DNA of 43,797 bases from Oscillospiraceae bacterium (GTDB lineage: Bacteria > Bacillota > Clostridia > Oscillospirales > Ruminococcaceae), in contig JAIEDQ010000030.1 of assembly GCA_029067895.1 (NCBI GenBank), positions 1 to 43,797 of the forward strand, written 5' to 3'. The notes below the pieces were generated by a model. It was not told where the DNA came from, ran no database searches, and saw only the letters and a program-made list of their open reading frames with translations. A program made the position numbers and the translations under genes. Positions 35,691 to 43,797 of the stretch are shown one piece after another; the first letter of the stretch is position 1; the number at the start of each line of letters is the position of its first letter.

Positions 35691-37106
35691 ATGAATCTGA
35701 AAGGCACGCTCGGCGGGATCGCAATAATGCTTGCAATGGGAATATTTTACATATTTGCGTTCTGTATGGTAGAGGACGTGGAGGCGGAGGATATTTCCGC
35801 GGAGTATTACTACAGCATGGAAACGGAAGCGCAAGCGTCAGAAACGGCTGCGGAAAACGGGGAAGCTCTTTCCGCACGCGCTGAAAAGCCAAAGCACGAC
35901 ACGGAAATTACTTCGGTCACGGCGGCAACAGTGGAGGATCACAGCTTTGCAGGCGGAAACGACGCTGACAAGGCGAAGAATGACACTTCCGAGACGGAAA
36001 CGTCCGCGCAGACCGAAGCTTCAAAAGCTGCGGAAACGGAAAAAGCTCCCGCGCCGCGCGAAACGGAAGCGCAGACCAAGGCTACGGAAGAATACGTGCC
36101 TCCCGCCGTTGAGGACGAAGAGGACGATACGGAGCTGTACGAGGATGACGATATTTCAAACGGCGGATACGACACCGAGTCCGAGGCATCCGAAACGGAA
36201 GAGACCACATTTTCCACGTTTCCCGAAGAGGACGACGAAGCATATCTTGCGATCTTCAGGGACAATCCGTTTGCCGAGGAAAACGACGTATCGGAAACTG
36301 CCGTTTCTGTGGACGTTTCCGTGGGCGCGGATATTTCCACAAGCGAGACCTTTACCGCAAAGTTCAACGGCTCTACCCAGACGGTGAACGCTTACGATCT
36401 TATCTGCTGGATCGTCAACAACGAGATGTCTCCCAGCTTTTCCGACGAAGCCATCAAGGCTCAGGCTGTTGCCGCGTACTCCTATGTGAAGTACCACAAC
36501 GTGAACGGTCTTACGCCGTCGGTGCTTGTAAAGAAAAATCCCTCGGACAGAATAAAAAATCTGGTATCCGAGGTGTGGGGAGTTTGCTGTTACTACAACG
36601 GAAGCGTTGCACAGACAGTATATATGGCGTCCTCGTCTGGCTATACTGCCGACGCGAAAAACGTTTGGGGCGGAAGCGTTCCTTATCTGAAAAGCGTGCA
36701 GTGTCCCTTTGACATCGGCAACGACCCCAACTACGGCTCGACCATGAGGGTAAGCGAAAGCAGCATGAGAAATATGCTGGAAAGCGCGCTGGGCATTTCT
36801 CTTTCAAACAATCCCTACAATTGGCTTAAAGTCCGCAACTACGTGGACGGAAACTACGTTTACGAGCTTTCGGTTGACGGACAGAAAACCATTTCGGGAA
36901 GAAAGCTCCGCGAGACCGTTATGGGTCACAAGCTGAAAAGCGCGGCATTTGAGGTGTCCTACAGCGACGGAGAGTTTATCTTCACTACATACGGCTACGG
37001 TCACGGCGTGGGAATGAGCCAGAACGGCGCAAATATCCTCGCAAAACAGGGCTACAGCTACTACGAGATACTTAACTACTACTTTACGGGAATTGAAGTA
37101 ATATGA
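35691..37106 (+). CDS. SpoIID-domain protein with long Glu/Thr-rich linker
   Basis: ICWIVNNEMSPSFSDEAIKAQAVAAYSYVKYH; YTADAKNVWGGSVPYLKSVQCPFD; GYGHGVGMSQNGANILAKQGYSYYEILNYYFTG. Confidence 0.88.
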   Translation: MNLKGTLGGIAIMLAMGIFYIFAFCMVEDVEAEDISAEYYYSMETEAQASETAAENGEALSARAEKPKHDTEITSVTAATVEDHSFAGGNDADKAKNDTSETETSAQTEASKAAETEKAPAPRETEAQTKATEEYVPPAVEDEEDDTELYEDDDISNGGYDTESEASETEETTFSTFPEEDDEAYLAIFRDNPFAEENDVSETAVSVDVSVGADISTSETFTAKFNGSTQTVNAYDLICWIVNNEMSPSFSDEAIKAQAVAAYSYVKYHNVNGLTPSVLVKKNPSDRIKNLVSEVWGVCCYYNGSVAQTVYMASSSGYTADAKNVWGGSVPYLKSVQCPFDIGNDPNYGSTMRVSESSMRNMLESALGISLSNNPYNWLKVRNYVDGNYVYELSVDGQKTISGRKLRETVMGHKLKSAAFEVSYSDGEFIFTTYGYGHGVGMSQNGANILAKQGYSYYEILNYYFTGIEVI

Positions 37107-38410
37107 CAATATATGAAATAATTACCAAAAAAAAGCATAACGCTGAACTCAGCACCGAGGAGATCGAATGGGTCGTCGCAGGCTTTTGCCGCGGCGACAT
37201 ACCCGATTATCAGATGTCCGCGCTGCTCATGGCGGTATGCTTTAATTCTTTGTCGGACAGGGAGACCGCCGACCTTACTATGGCTATGGCGCGTTCGGGT
37301 GATATGCTCCGTCCCGAAACCGGAGGCTTCAATGCCGATAAGCACAGCACAGGCGGCGTGGGAGACAAGATTACGCTTATTGCCGCGCCCATTGCGGCGG
37401 CTTGCGGGGTGTTCGTGCCGAAAATGTCTGGACGCGGTCTGGGACACACGGGCGGCACTATCGACAAGCTGGAGTCTATCCCCGGCTTCTGCACCGAGCT
37501 TCCCTACGAAAAATTTATCGGCACGGTAAAAAAGGCGGGCTTTGCCGTTGCGGGTCAGACGGGTACTCTTGTCCCCGCGGACAAAAAGATCTACGCACTC
37601 AGAAATGCCACCGCAACGGTTGACAGCATTCCCCTGATATGCTCATCTATAATGAGCAAGAAGCTTGCCACGGGCGCGGACGGTATCGTTCTCGACGTAA
37701 AGGTTGGCGACGGGGCGTTTATGAAAACAGAAGCTGATGCGGAAAAGCTTGCCGCCGCTATGGTTCGGGTGGGACAGCTTGCGGGACGGAAATGCTCCGC
37801 GGTTCTCACCGACATGAGCAAACCTCTGGGCAGGGCTGTTGGAAACTCCCTCGAAGTGATAGAAGCCATCGAGGCTCTGAAAGGAAATGCTCCCGATGAC
37901 ATAAGGGAAATCTCTCTGGCTCTTGCGGCGGAAATGCTTGTCACGGCGGGAAAGGGCGACTCGGAGCAATGTCTTGCCATGGCGGAAAATGCGCTGACAA
38001 CAGGCACGGCTCTGGAACGGCTCAGGCTGATGATCGAGCTTCAGGGGGGAGATCCACGCGTTATCGAGGACTACGGTCTGTTCGGGAAAGCGCGCTGCTG
38101 CCGTGAGATCATCGCGGACAAAAGCGGCTTCATAAACGCTGTTGCCTGCGAGGAAACGGGGCTGATCGCTCTGCGTCTTGGCGCGGGACGTCAGACAAAG
38201 GAAGCGGATATCGACCCGACGGCGGGAATTGTTTTCGACAAGACTGTAGGCGACTTCGTTTCAAAGGGCGAACGTCTTGCGGTGCTGTACACCTCAACGG
38301 AGTGCGATCTTGACGGCATTGCCGCGGAATTCGGGGAGGTGTTCCAAATCGGAGACGAAAAAGAAAGTACCGCGAAAAAAAATATAATAAAAATTGTAAA
38401 AGGGTATTGA
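37103..38410 (+). CDS. pdp: Pyrimidine-nucleoside phosphorylase
   Basis: YQMSALLMAVCFNSLSDRETADLTMAMARSGDM; KHSTGGVGDKITL; GRGLGHTGGTIDKLESIPGF; ATGA overlap with upstream gene. Confidence 0.93.
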   Translation: MTIYEIITKKKHNAELSTEEIEWVVAGFCRGDIPDYQMSALLMAVCFNSLSDRETADLTMAMARSGDMLRPETGGFNADKHSTGGVGDKITLIAAPIAAACGVFVPKMSGRGLGHTGGTIDKLESIPGFCTELPYEKFIGTVKKAGFAVAGQTGTLVPADKKIYALRNATATVDSIPLICSSIMSKKLATGADGIVLDVKVGDGAFMKTEADAEKLAAAMVRVGQLAGRKCSAVLTDMSKPLGRAVGNSLEVIEAIEALKGNAPDDIREISLALAAEMLVTAGKGDSEQCLAMAENALTTGTALERLRLMIELQGGDPRVIEDYGLFGKARCCREIIADKSGFINAVACEETGLIALRLGAGRQTKEADIDPTAGIVFDKTVGDFVSKGERLAVLYTSTECDLDGIAAEFGEVFQIGDEKESTAKKNIIKIVKGY

Positions 38411-38447
38411 CATTTAATATTATATGTAGTATAATATTAAATGTCAA
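38407..38447. promoter_or_regulatory. Perfect inverted repeat forming a symmetric bidirectional consensus promoter
   Basis: TTGACATTTAATATTATA-tgtag-TATAATATTAAATGTCAA; TTGACA-N17-TATAAT on both strands. Confidence 0.85.
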
Positions 38448-38492
38448 GCAAAGCATTCACACACACAAATATTTTGAACGGAGGTTTTTTAA

Positions 38493-38963
38493 ATGAGCGA
38501 TATTTTTAAGAAGATCGGCGACACACTTACCGACGCGGGCAAGACCGTCGGCGAAAAGACCAAACAGGCAGGAACGGTTGCTAAGCTGAACGCGAAGATC
38601 ATTTCTTCCGAGCGTTCCATCAGCGAGAGCTACTCTATCCTGGGCAAGTACTATTACGATACCTACAAGGATAATCCCGACGAAGAGATCGCTGAGACTG
38701 TAAATGCAGTCACTGCCGCGGTGGAGACCATTGCAGAGCTTAAAAGCGAACTGTTGGCAATCAAGGGTCTGGTAAAGTGTACCAAGTGCGGCGGAGAGTG
38801 TCCCTTTGAGGATACGTTCTGCGGCAAGTGCGGCGCTGAACTTGAAAAGCCTGAGCCTGCTCCCGCAGAGGAAGAGGTTGAGGATTTCGAGGAAACCGAG
38901 GAGGTAGAAGCTCCCAACATTGTAGTTGTTGAGGACTCCGACAAAACCGATTCCGCTGAATAA
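38493..38963 (+). CDS. Zinc-ribbon protein with N-terminal helical region
   Basis: CTKCGGECPFEDTFCGKCGAEL; acidic C-terminal tail. Confidence 0.8.
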   Translation: MSDIFKKIGDTLTDAGKTVGEKTKQAGTVAKLNAKIISSERSISESYSILGKYYYDTYKDNPDEEIAETVNAVTAAVETIAELKSELLAIKGLVKCTKCGGECPFEDTFCGKCGAELEKPEPAPAEEEVEDFEETEEVEAPNIVVVEDSDKTDSAE

Positions 38964-38974
38964 TCAACAGCAAT

Positions 38975-39009
38975 ACGGCAAGCCGTTCCTTTCGGGGGAC
39001 GGCTTGTTT
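38975..39009 (+). terminator. Intrinsic terminator
   Basis: AAGCCGT...ACGGCTTGTTTTTG. Confidence 0.75.
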
Positions 39010-39043
39010 TTGCATGAAGAAAAATTTCCCGCCGCAGTTTTTA

Positions 39044-39079
39044 TGTGACATACAGCTGTCACATTTAATATGGTATAAT
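39044..39079 (+). promoter_or_regulatory. Extended -10 promoter with inverted-repeat operator candidate
   Basis: TGTGACA-N6-TGTCACA at 39044-39063; TGGTATAAT at 39071-39079. Confidence 0.6.
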
Positions 39080-39127
39080 TATTATGACGGATAGAAAAAT
39101 TTCACTGAAAGAAAGGAAGTCTGCAAA

Positions 39128-39670
39128 ATGCCGAGACCAACAACAAAGACAGAGCTGCTTAAAGCGGCGGAGGAAAATTACTCGAAGCTGAACAAGCTTA
39201 TCGCGTCACTTACGGAGGAACAGCTCAGCACCCCATTTGATTTTTCGGGGGACGAAAAAAAGAAAGAAGCCCACTGGCGGCGCGACAAAAATCTCCGCGA
39301 CGTTCTGGTACATCTTTACGAATGGCACACGCTTCTGTTGGACTGGGTCGCGGCAAACGAAAACGGTGAAAGCAAGCCGTTTATTCCCGAGCCCTACAAC
39401 TGGAAAACATACGGGGAAATGAACGTGGAATTTTGGAAAAAGCACCAAAGCACGTCCATTGAAACGGCAAAGGAAATGCTGGAAAAATCCCACGCCGACA
39501 CACTTGCGCTTGCGGAGAAATTCTCAGATGAGGAGCTGTTCACAAAAGGGAAATTCAAGTGGGTCGGCGGATCGGTGCTGGGGTCTTACTTTATTTCCGT
39601 CACTTCGAGCCACTACGACTGGGCTATGAAAAAGCTGAAAGCGCACATTAAAAACTGCGGAGGGAAGTGA
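39128..39670 (+). CDS. ClbS/DfsB family four-helix-bundle protein
   Basis: MPRPTTKTELLKAAEENYSKLNKLIASLTEEQL; WRRDKNLRDVLVHLYEWHTLLLDWV; ITSSHYDWAMKKLKAH-type C-terminus. Confidence 0.88.
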   Translation: MPRPTTKTELLKAAEENYSKLNKLIASLTEEQLSTPFDFSGDEKKKEAHWRRDKNLRDVLVHLYEWHTLLLDWVAANENGESKPFIPEPYNWKTYGEMNVEFWKKHQSTSIETAKEMLEKSHADTLALAEKFSDEELFTKGKFKWVGGSVLGSYFISVTSSHYDWAMKKLKAHIKNCGGK

Positions 39671-39675
39671 TCTGC

Positions 39676-40404
39676 ATGGACACCGATTTCAGCACAGTAA
39701 CTCCCTGCGGAGGTAACTGCGGGGACTGCAAACATTTCGGCGCGGAATGTGAGGGCTGTTTTGCAAACGGCGGGAAATGCGTTCATATGTGGGAAAACGG
39801 CTGTCGGGTCTTTCGCTGCTGCGACGAGCATAATGTACGGTTCTGCGGACTGTGCGGTGAGTTTCCCTGCGATTATGTAAAGGATAATCTGCCGAAATGG
39901 GACAAGGACGCCATAGGACGGCTTGAAAGGCTCGGTGCGGAATACCGCAAAAGAGAAACGGAATTTTCGGAAAAGCTTCCCGCTCTGTGGGAAAAAATCG
40001 GTACTCACGGGGTAATGGTTCTTTCAACCTGCGCAGACGGACGGGTCACTTCACGTCCCATGAGCGTGGCGGTTATTGGCGGGAAATTTTACTGTCAGAC
40101 AGACGAAAATTTCCTGAAATACAAACAGCTTATGCAAAACGGAAACGCCGCGCTGTGCGTCAAAAATTTTTCTGTAGAGGGAAAATGCCGCAGTATCGGC
40201 AAGCCGTTTGACAACAGTTTCTTTATTTCCGCAATGAGGGAAAATTTTCCGAACGCTGTGGAAAGGTGGTCGTCCCTAACCTCGGAAAGAGTGCTGGAAA
40301 TTACGCCGACGCTTATATATTCATGGGATTATGAGGACAATATGCCCTATATGGAGTATTGGAATTTTGATGATCTTACATATAAAAAGGAGTGCAAACA
40401 ATGA
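39676..40404 (+). CDS. DUF3795 domain fused to pyridoxamine 5'-phosphate oxidase-like flavin-binding domain
   Basis: CGGNCGDCKHFGAECEGCFANGGKCVHM...FCGLCGEFPC; then GVMVLSTCADGRVTSRPMSVAVIGGKFYCQTDENFLKYKQL. Confidence 0.8.
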   Translation: MDTDFSTVTPCGGNCGDCKHFGAECEGCFANGGKCVHMWENGCRVFRCCDEHNVRFCGLCGEFPCDYVKDNLPKWDKDAIGRLERLGAEYRKRETEFSEKLPALWEKIGTHGVMVLSTCADGRVTSRPMSVAVIGGKFYCQTDENFLKYKQLMQNGNAALCVKNFSVEGKCRSIGKPFDNSFFISAMRENFPNAVERWSSLTSERVLEITPTLIYSWDYEDNMPYMEYWNFDDLTYKKECKQ

Positions 40405-40856
40405 CTTACGAAGAGTATTCGGCACTTGGCGAAGTGGAAAAGATCGCCGCAAGCGTTGCTTCCTGCGGACTTATCTGCGAGCTTTGCAGTGAGCGCACCC
40501 ATTGCAGGGGCTGCAATTTCAGCAAACAAAATGAGATCGAGTGCTGCTGTTTTCAGCGGAAATGCTGCGATGAAAAAAGCATTAAGGGCTGTTGGGAGTG
40601 CGCAGATTTCCCCTGCGGAAAGGATATGCACGACCTTTCCCAACACGGCGTAAGGCTTGTGGCATTTGTGCAGTACATAAAGGAAAACGGTCTGAAACGC
40701 TTTTCGGAACGTATTTCCGAAAACGGGAAAAACGGAATTATTTACCACCGTGACCCCAAAAACTACACGGGAGATTACGATGGATTTGAAAGTATGGAAG
40801 AGGTCATGGCGCTTATAGAAAACGGAAAGGAGACTTTAGGAAATGGAAAAGCTTGA
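40401..40856 (+). CDS. DUF3795 family protein
   Basis: ASCGLICELCSERTHCRGCNFSKQNEIECCCFQRKCCDEKSIKGCWECADFPC. Confidence 0.75.
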   Translation: MTYEEYSALGEVEKIAASVASCGLICELCSERTHCRGCNFSKQNEIECCCFQRKCCDEKSIKGCWECADFPCGKDMHDLSQHGVRLVAFVQYIKENGLKRFSERISENGKNGIIYHRDPKNYTGDYDGFESMEEVMALIENGKETLGNGKA

Positions 40857-41490
40857 CTACAAAAAGGAGTACAAGGACTTGTATCAGCCCGCCGCAAAGC
40901 CGTCCCTTATCGACGTTCCCGAAATGAGGTTTTTCGCAGTGGACGGCGCGGGAGACCCAAACACAAGTCCTGCCTACAAGGAGGCGATGGAAATTCTGTA
41001 CGGGCTGTCCTTTACGGTGAAAATGTCCAAAATGAACGGCACTCAGCCCGAGGGGTATTTTGAGTACGTTGTGCCGCCGCTGGAGGGGCTTTGGTTTGCT
41101 GACGGCGTTTCCTTTGACGGTCTGAACGTTTCCGACAAAAATATGTTCAAATGGGTGTCGATGATACGTCAGCCCGAATTTGTCACGGAGGAGGTTTTCG
41201 GGTGGGCGAAAGACATTCTGGCAAAGAAAAAGCCGCAGCTTGACCTGAGCAAGGCGCGGTTTATGACCTTTACCGAGGGACTTTGCGTACAGATTATGCA
41301 CAAGGGGTCTTACGACAGCGAGCCCGAAAGTATTATGAAGATGAAGCGTTTCGCCGGGGAAAACGGCTTGACCGAGGACTTTTCTGTGGAAAGGCTTCAC
41401 CATGAGATATATCTGTCCGACCCGCGGAAGTGCGCTCCCGAAAGACTGCGGACGGTCATCAGACACCCGGTCGCAAAAACGTCCACCTGA
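40843..41490 (+). CDS. GyrI-like small-molecule-binding domain protein
   Basis: YQPAAKPSLIDVPEMRFFAVDGAGDPNTSPAYKEAMEILYGLSFTVK; IYLSDPRKCAPERLRTVIRHPV. Confidence 0.85.
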   Translation: MEKLDYKKEYKDLYQPAAKPSLIDVPEMRFFAVDGAGDPNTSPAYKEAMEILYGLSFTVKMSKMNGTQPEGYFEYVVPPLEGLWFADGVSFDGLNVSDKNMFKWVSMIRQPEFVTEEVFGWAKDILAKKKPQLDLSKARFMTFTEGLCVQIMHKGSYDSEPESIMKMKRFAGENGLTEDFSVERLHHEIYLSDPRKCAPERLRTVIRHPVAKTST

Positions 41491-41540
41491 ACGCGCCGCG
41501 GAAAATTTGAAAAATATTTCAAAAAATTTTCCCTAACCCC

Positions 41541-41598
41541 TTGCTAAATTTGGGAAAATAGTATAAAATAGTATTGACAGGGCGTTAAATATTTAACG
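41541..41598 (+). promoter_or_regulatory. pgk upstream promoter region with perfect 16-bp palindrome
   Basis: TTGCTA-N17-TAAAAT; CGTTAAATATTTAACG at 41583-41598. Confidence 0.55.
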
Positions 41599-41645
41599 GT
41601 ATCTCCGTTCGCCCCAAATCTTTTTTATGAAAGGACGTCATTACT

Positions 41646-42872
41646 ATGGCAGGTTTAAACAAGGTAACAGTTGACGACATCAGCGTAAAGGGCAAAAAGG
41701 TTCTCGTGAGAGTGGACTTCAACGTTCCCCTCAAGGACGGCAAGATCACTAACGACAACCGTATCCAGGCGGCTCTCCCCACTATCAAGAAGCTTATTGC
41801 AGACGGCGGCAAAGTCGTTCTTTGCTCTCACCTGGGCAAGCCCAAGAACGGTCCCGAGGATAAATTCTCCCTTAAGCCCGCGGCTGACAGACTTGCTGAG
41901 CTGCTCCCCGGTACTAAGGTAACATTCGCTGCTGACGACACAGTTGTAGGCGACAACGCTAAGGCTGCTGTTTCGGCTATGGCTGACGGCGATATCGTTG
42001 TTCTCCAGAACACAAGATTCCGCGGCGCAGACGAGACCAAGAACGGCGAAAATCTCTCCAAGGAGCTTGCTGATCTGGTTGACGGTCAGGTATTCGTTAT
42101 GGACGCTTTCGGCTCCGCTCACCGTGCTCACGCTTCCACAGCAGGCGTTACAAAGTTTGTTAAGGAAACTGCTGTTGGTTACCTGATGCAGAAAGAGATC
42201 CAGTATCTCGGAAACGCTGTTGAAGTTCCCGTTCGTCCTTTCGTTGCTATCCTCGGCGGCGCAAAGGTTGCTGACAAGCTTAACGTTATCTCCAACCTTA
42301 TCGAAAAGTGCGACACTCTTATCATCGGCGGCGGTATGGCTTATACATTCCTCAAGGCTAAGGGCTACGAGGTTGGTACTTCCCTCGTTGACGACGAGAA
42401 GATCGACTACTGCAAGGATATGATGGATAAGGCTGAAAAGGCTGGCAAGAAGTTGCTTCTGCCTATCGACACAACTATCGCGGCTGCATTCCCCGATCCT
42501 ATCGACGGCGACATCGCTGTAGAAGTTGTTGACGCTGACAAGATCCCCGCTGACAAGATGGGTCTTGACATCGGCACAAAGACAATGGAGCTTTTTGCAG
42601 ACGCTGTTAAGTCCGCTAAGACTGTAGTTTGGAACGGTCCTATGGGCGTGTTCGAGAATCCCACACTTGCAAAGGGTACTATCGCTGTTGCAAAGGCTCT
42701 TGCTGAGACAGACGCTACCACGATCATCGGCGGCGGCGACTCTGCTGCGGCTGTAATGCAGCTTGGCTTTGCTGACAAGATGTCCCACATCTCCACAGGC
42801 GGCGGAGCTTCCCTTGAATACCTTGAGGGCAAGGTTCTTCCCGGCGTTGACGTAATTGCTGAAAAGCAGTGA
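41646..42872 (+). CDS. pgk: Phosphoglycerate kinase
   Basis: [70 protein letters not shown]. Confidence 0.98.
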   Translation: MAGLNKVTVDDISVKGKKVLVRVDFNVPLKDGKITNDNRIQAALPTIKKLIADGGKVVLCSHLGKPKNGPEDKFSLKPAADRLAELLPGTKVTFAADDTVVGDNAKAAVSAMADGDIVVLQNTRFRGADETKNGENLSKELADLVDGQVFVMDAFGSAHRAHASTAGVTKFVKETAVGYLMQKEIQYLGNAVEVPVRPFVAILGGAKVADKLNVISNLIEKCDTLIIGGGMAYTFLKAKGYEVGTSLVDDEKIDYCKDMMDKAEKAGKKLLLPIDTTIAAAFPDPIDGDIAVEVVDADKIPADKMGLDIGTKTMELFADAVKSAKTVVWNGPMGVFENPTLAKGTIAVAKALAETDATTIIGGGDSAAAVMQLGFADKMSHISTGGGASLEYLEGKVLPGVDVIAEKQ

Positions 42873-43039
42873 GCCACTGCGGGCAGTTTCTACCCCCACA
42901 GTAAAAAGCTATAGCACTTAACCTTGCTTTGCCTCCTATCAAGGGGGCAGGTAGGTTGTTTGATGTAGGTAATCCAACAGGAATATTTAAGGCGGAGATT
43001 AGTGGATACTGTTCTCCGCTTTATTATAAGGAGATTATT

Positions 43040-43261
43040 ATGGAAATCAAAAATTTTTTCAAGGACAACGGGTTCTGCATAATTTGCATGGTCGTATGCT
43101 TTGGGTTGGGATTTGTTTTTGGTGCGCTGCTTGCTCCCCACCACAACAAGCTGGAGTTCAATCTGTTCAGCGGAAACGGTAACAGCAACAGGGATAATTC
43201 CGCGAACTTCGGTTCGGGCGGTGTTCAGAACGGACAGAAACGTCGTAAAAACAAGGAGTAA
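43040..43261 (+). CDS. Small single-TM hypothetical protein
   Basis: ATG 43040 with AAGGAG RBS; MEIKNFFKDNGFCIICMVVCFGLGFVFGALLAP. Confidence 0.65.
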   Translation: MEIKNFFKDNGFCIICMVVCFGLGFVFGALLAPHHNKLEFNLFSGNGNSNRDNSANFGSGGVQNGQKRRKNKE

Positions 43262-43286
43262 GGACGTTATCGACAGGAGGGACTTT

Positions 43287-43797
43287 ATGAAAAAGCTTTT
43301 TAGCATTTTCTTTGCTTTTGCGGTAATGTTTGCCGCACTTCCTTTGCAGATATTTGCGGAGGAAGCCGAGTACATTTCATTCTGCGGCAACGATGACATA
43401 CCCGCGAATATCACTGAGATCGCGATAGGGACAGGTGACCCTTACGGCACAACCACAGATAAAATGGAAAGCGTCGGCATCGACCCGGAAAAAGCTTACT
43501 TTAATCGAAAAAGAGAGCCTGTTGATATCAAGGAGCTTTGGCAGAAGCTTCCAAAGCTTGAAAAAATTTCAATTGTGAGAAGCAATGTAAAAAACGCCGC
43601 ATATTTTGCAAAATTCAGAAAGCTCACCACACTGGAGCTTTACGACTGCAAAGGCATTTCAAATTTGCAGTTTGCGCCGAACTGCAAAGGGCTTACCGAG
43701 TTTGCTTACACCTGCGAGGGGCTTTCGGATATTTCCGAAATAGGTAAAATGAAGCAGCTGAAAAAGCTGATGTATGGGGAACGTACATCGATATGGG
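43287..43797 (+). CDS. Secreted leucine-rich-repeat-like protein, truncated by window end
   Basis: GGAGGG RBS; MKKLFSIFFAFAVMFAALPLQIFAEEAEY signal peptide; LPKLEKISIVRSN...FRKLTTLELYDCKGISNLQF. Confidence 0.7.
   Translation, partial: MKKLFSIFFAFAVMFAALPLQIFAEEAEYISFCGNDDIPANITEIAIGTGDPYGTTTDKMESVGIDPEKAYFNRKREPVDIKELWQKLPKLEKISIVRSNVKNAAYFAKFRKLTTLELYDCKGISNLQFAPNCKGLTEFAYTCEGLSDISEIGKMKQLKKLMYGERTSIW

Noticed and set aside
32571-36300. Glu/Thr/Lys repeats as possible tandem DNA repeats or CRISPR-like structure
   Set aside because: Repetition reflects GAA/ACG/GAG codon usage in low-complexity linkers; no regular unit length or spacer pattern.
39044-39063. TGTGA...TCACA dyad as a CRP/FNR site
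   Set aside because: The half sites are separated by 10 bp, not the 6 bp of CRP-type sites, so regulator family left open.
41655-42899. 414-aa minus-strand ORF over pgk
   Set aside because: Shadow frame created by strong codon bias of pgk; Ser/Val/Asn-rich with no domain signature.

Overview
The window looks like a Ruminococcus-type (Oscillospiraceae) Firmicute chromosome segment; that assignment comes from gene content and style only and was not tested. The dominant feature is a nearly complete Gram-positive type IV pilus (T4P) region at about 2.4-17.4 kb. It has pilC, a pilM/pilN-like fusion, a pilO-like gene, a large pilX-like membrane-anchored protein, several prepilins, a divergent pilD peptidase, pilB, pilT, and a second prepilin cluster with an embedded C39-like cysteine peptidase. 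A second unusual locus at 30.5-37.1 kb carries four tandem class-B-type sortases followed by a SpoIID-domain protein. Non-coding and small elements missing from the ORF track include: a tyrosine-specifier T-box leader (22343-22590, minus) separated from tyrS by four ORFs; a compact type I toxin-antitoxin-like locus (24914-25269) with an unlisted 34-aa hydrophobic peptide and two convergent consensus promoters; an 18+18 bp perfect inverted repeat forming a symmetric bidirectional consensus promoter (38407-38447); a structured leader candidate upstream of pilB; and palindromes or inverted repeats overlapping several promoters. The left edge (about 1-470) looks like a junction between two truncated genes. 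Other genes are ddh, tyrS, a FucI-like isomerase, cysteine desulfurase, thiI, pdp, a ClbS/DUF3795/GyrI-like operon and pgk. I saw no tRNA, rRNA, CRISPR array or transposase. All assignments are by reading; no database search was run.
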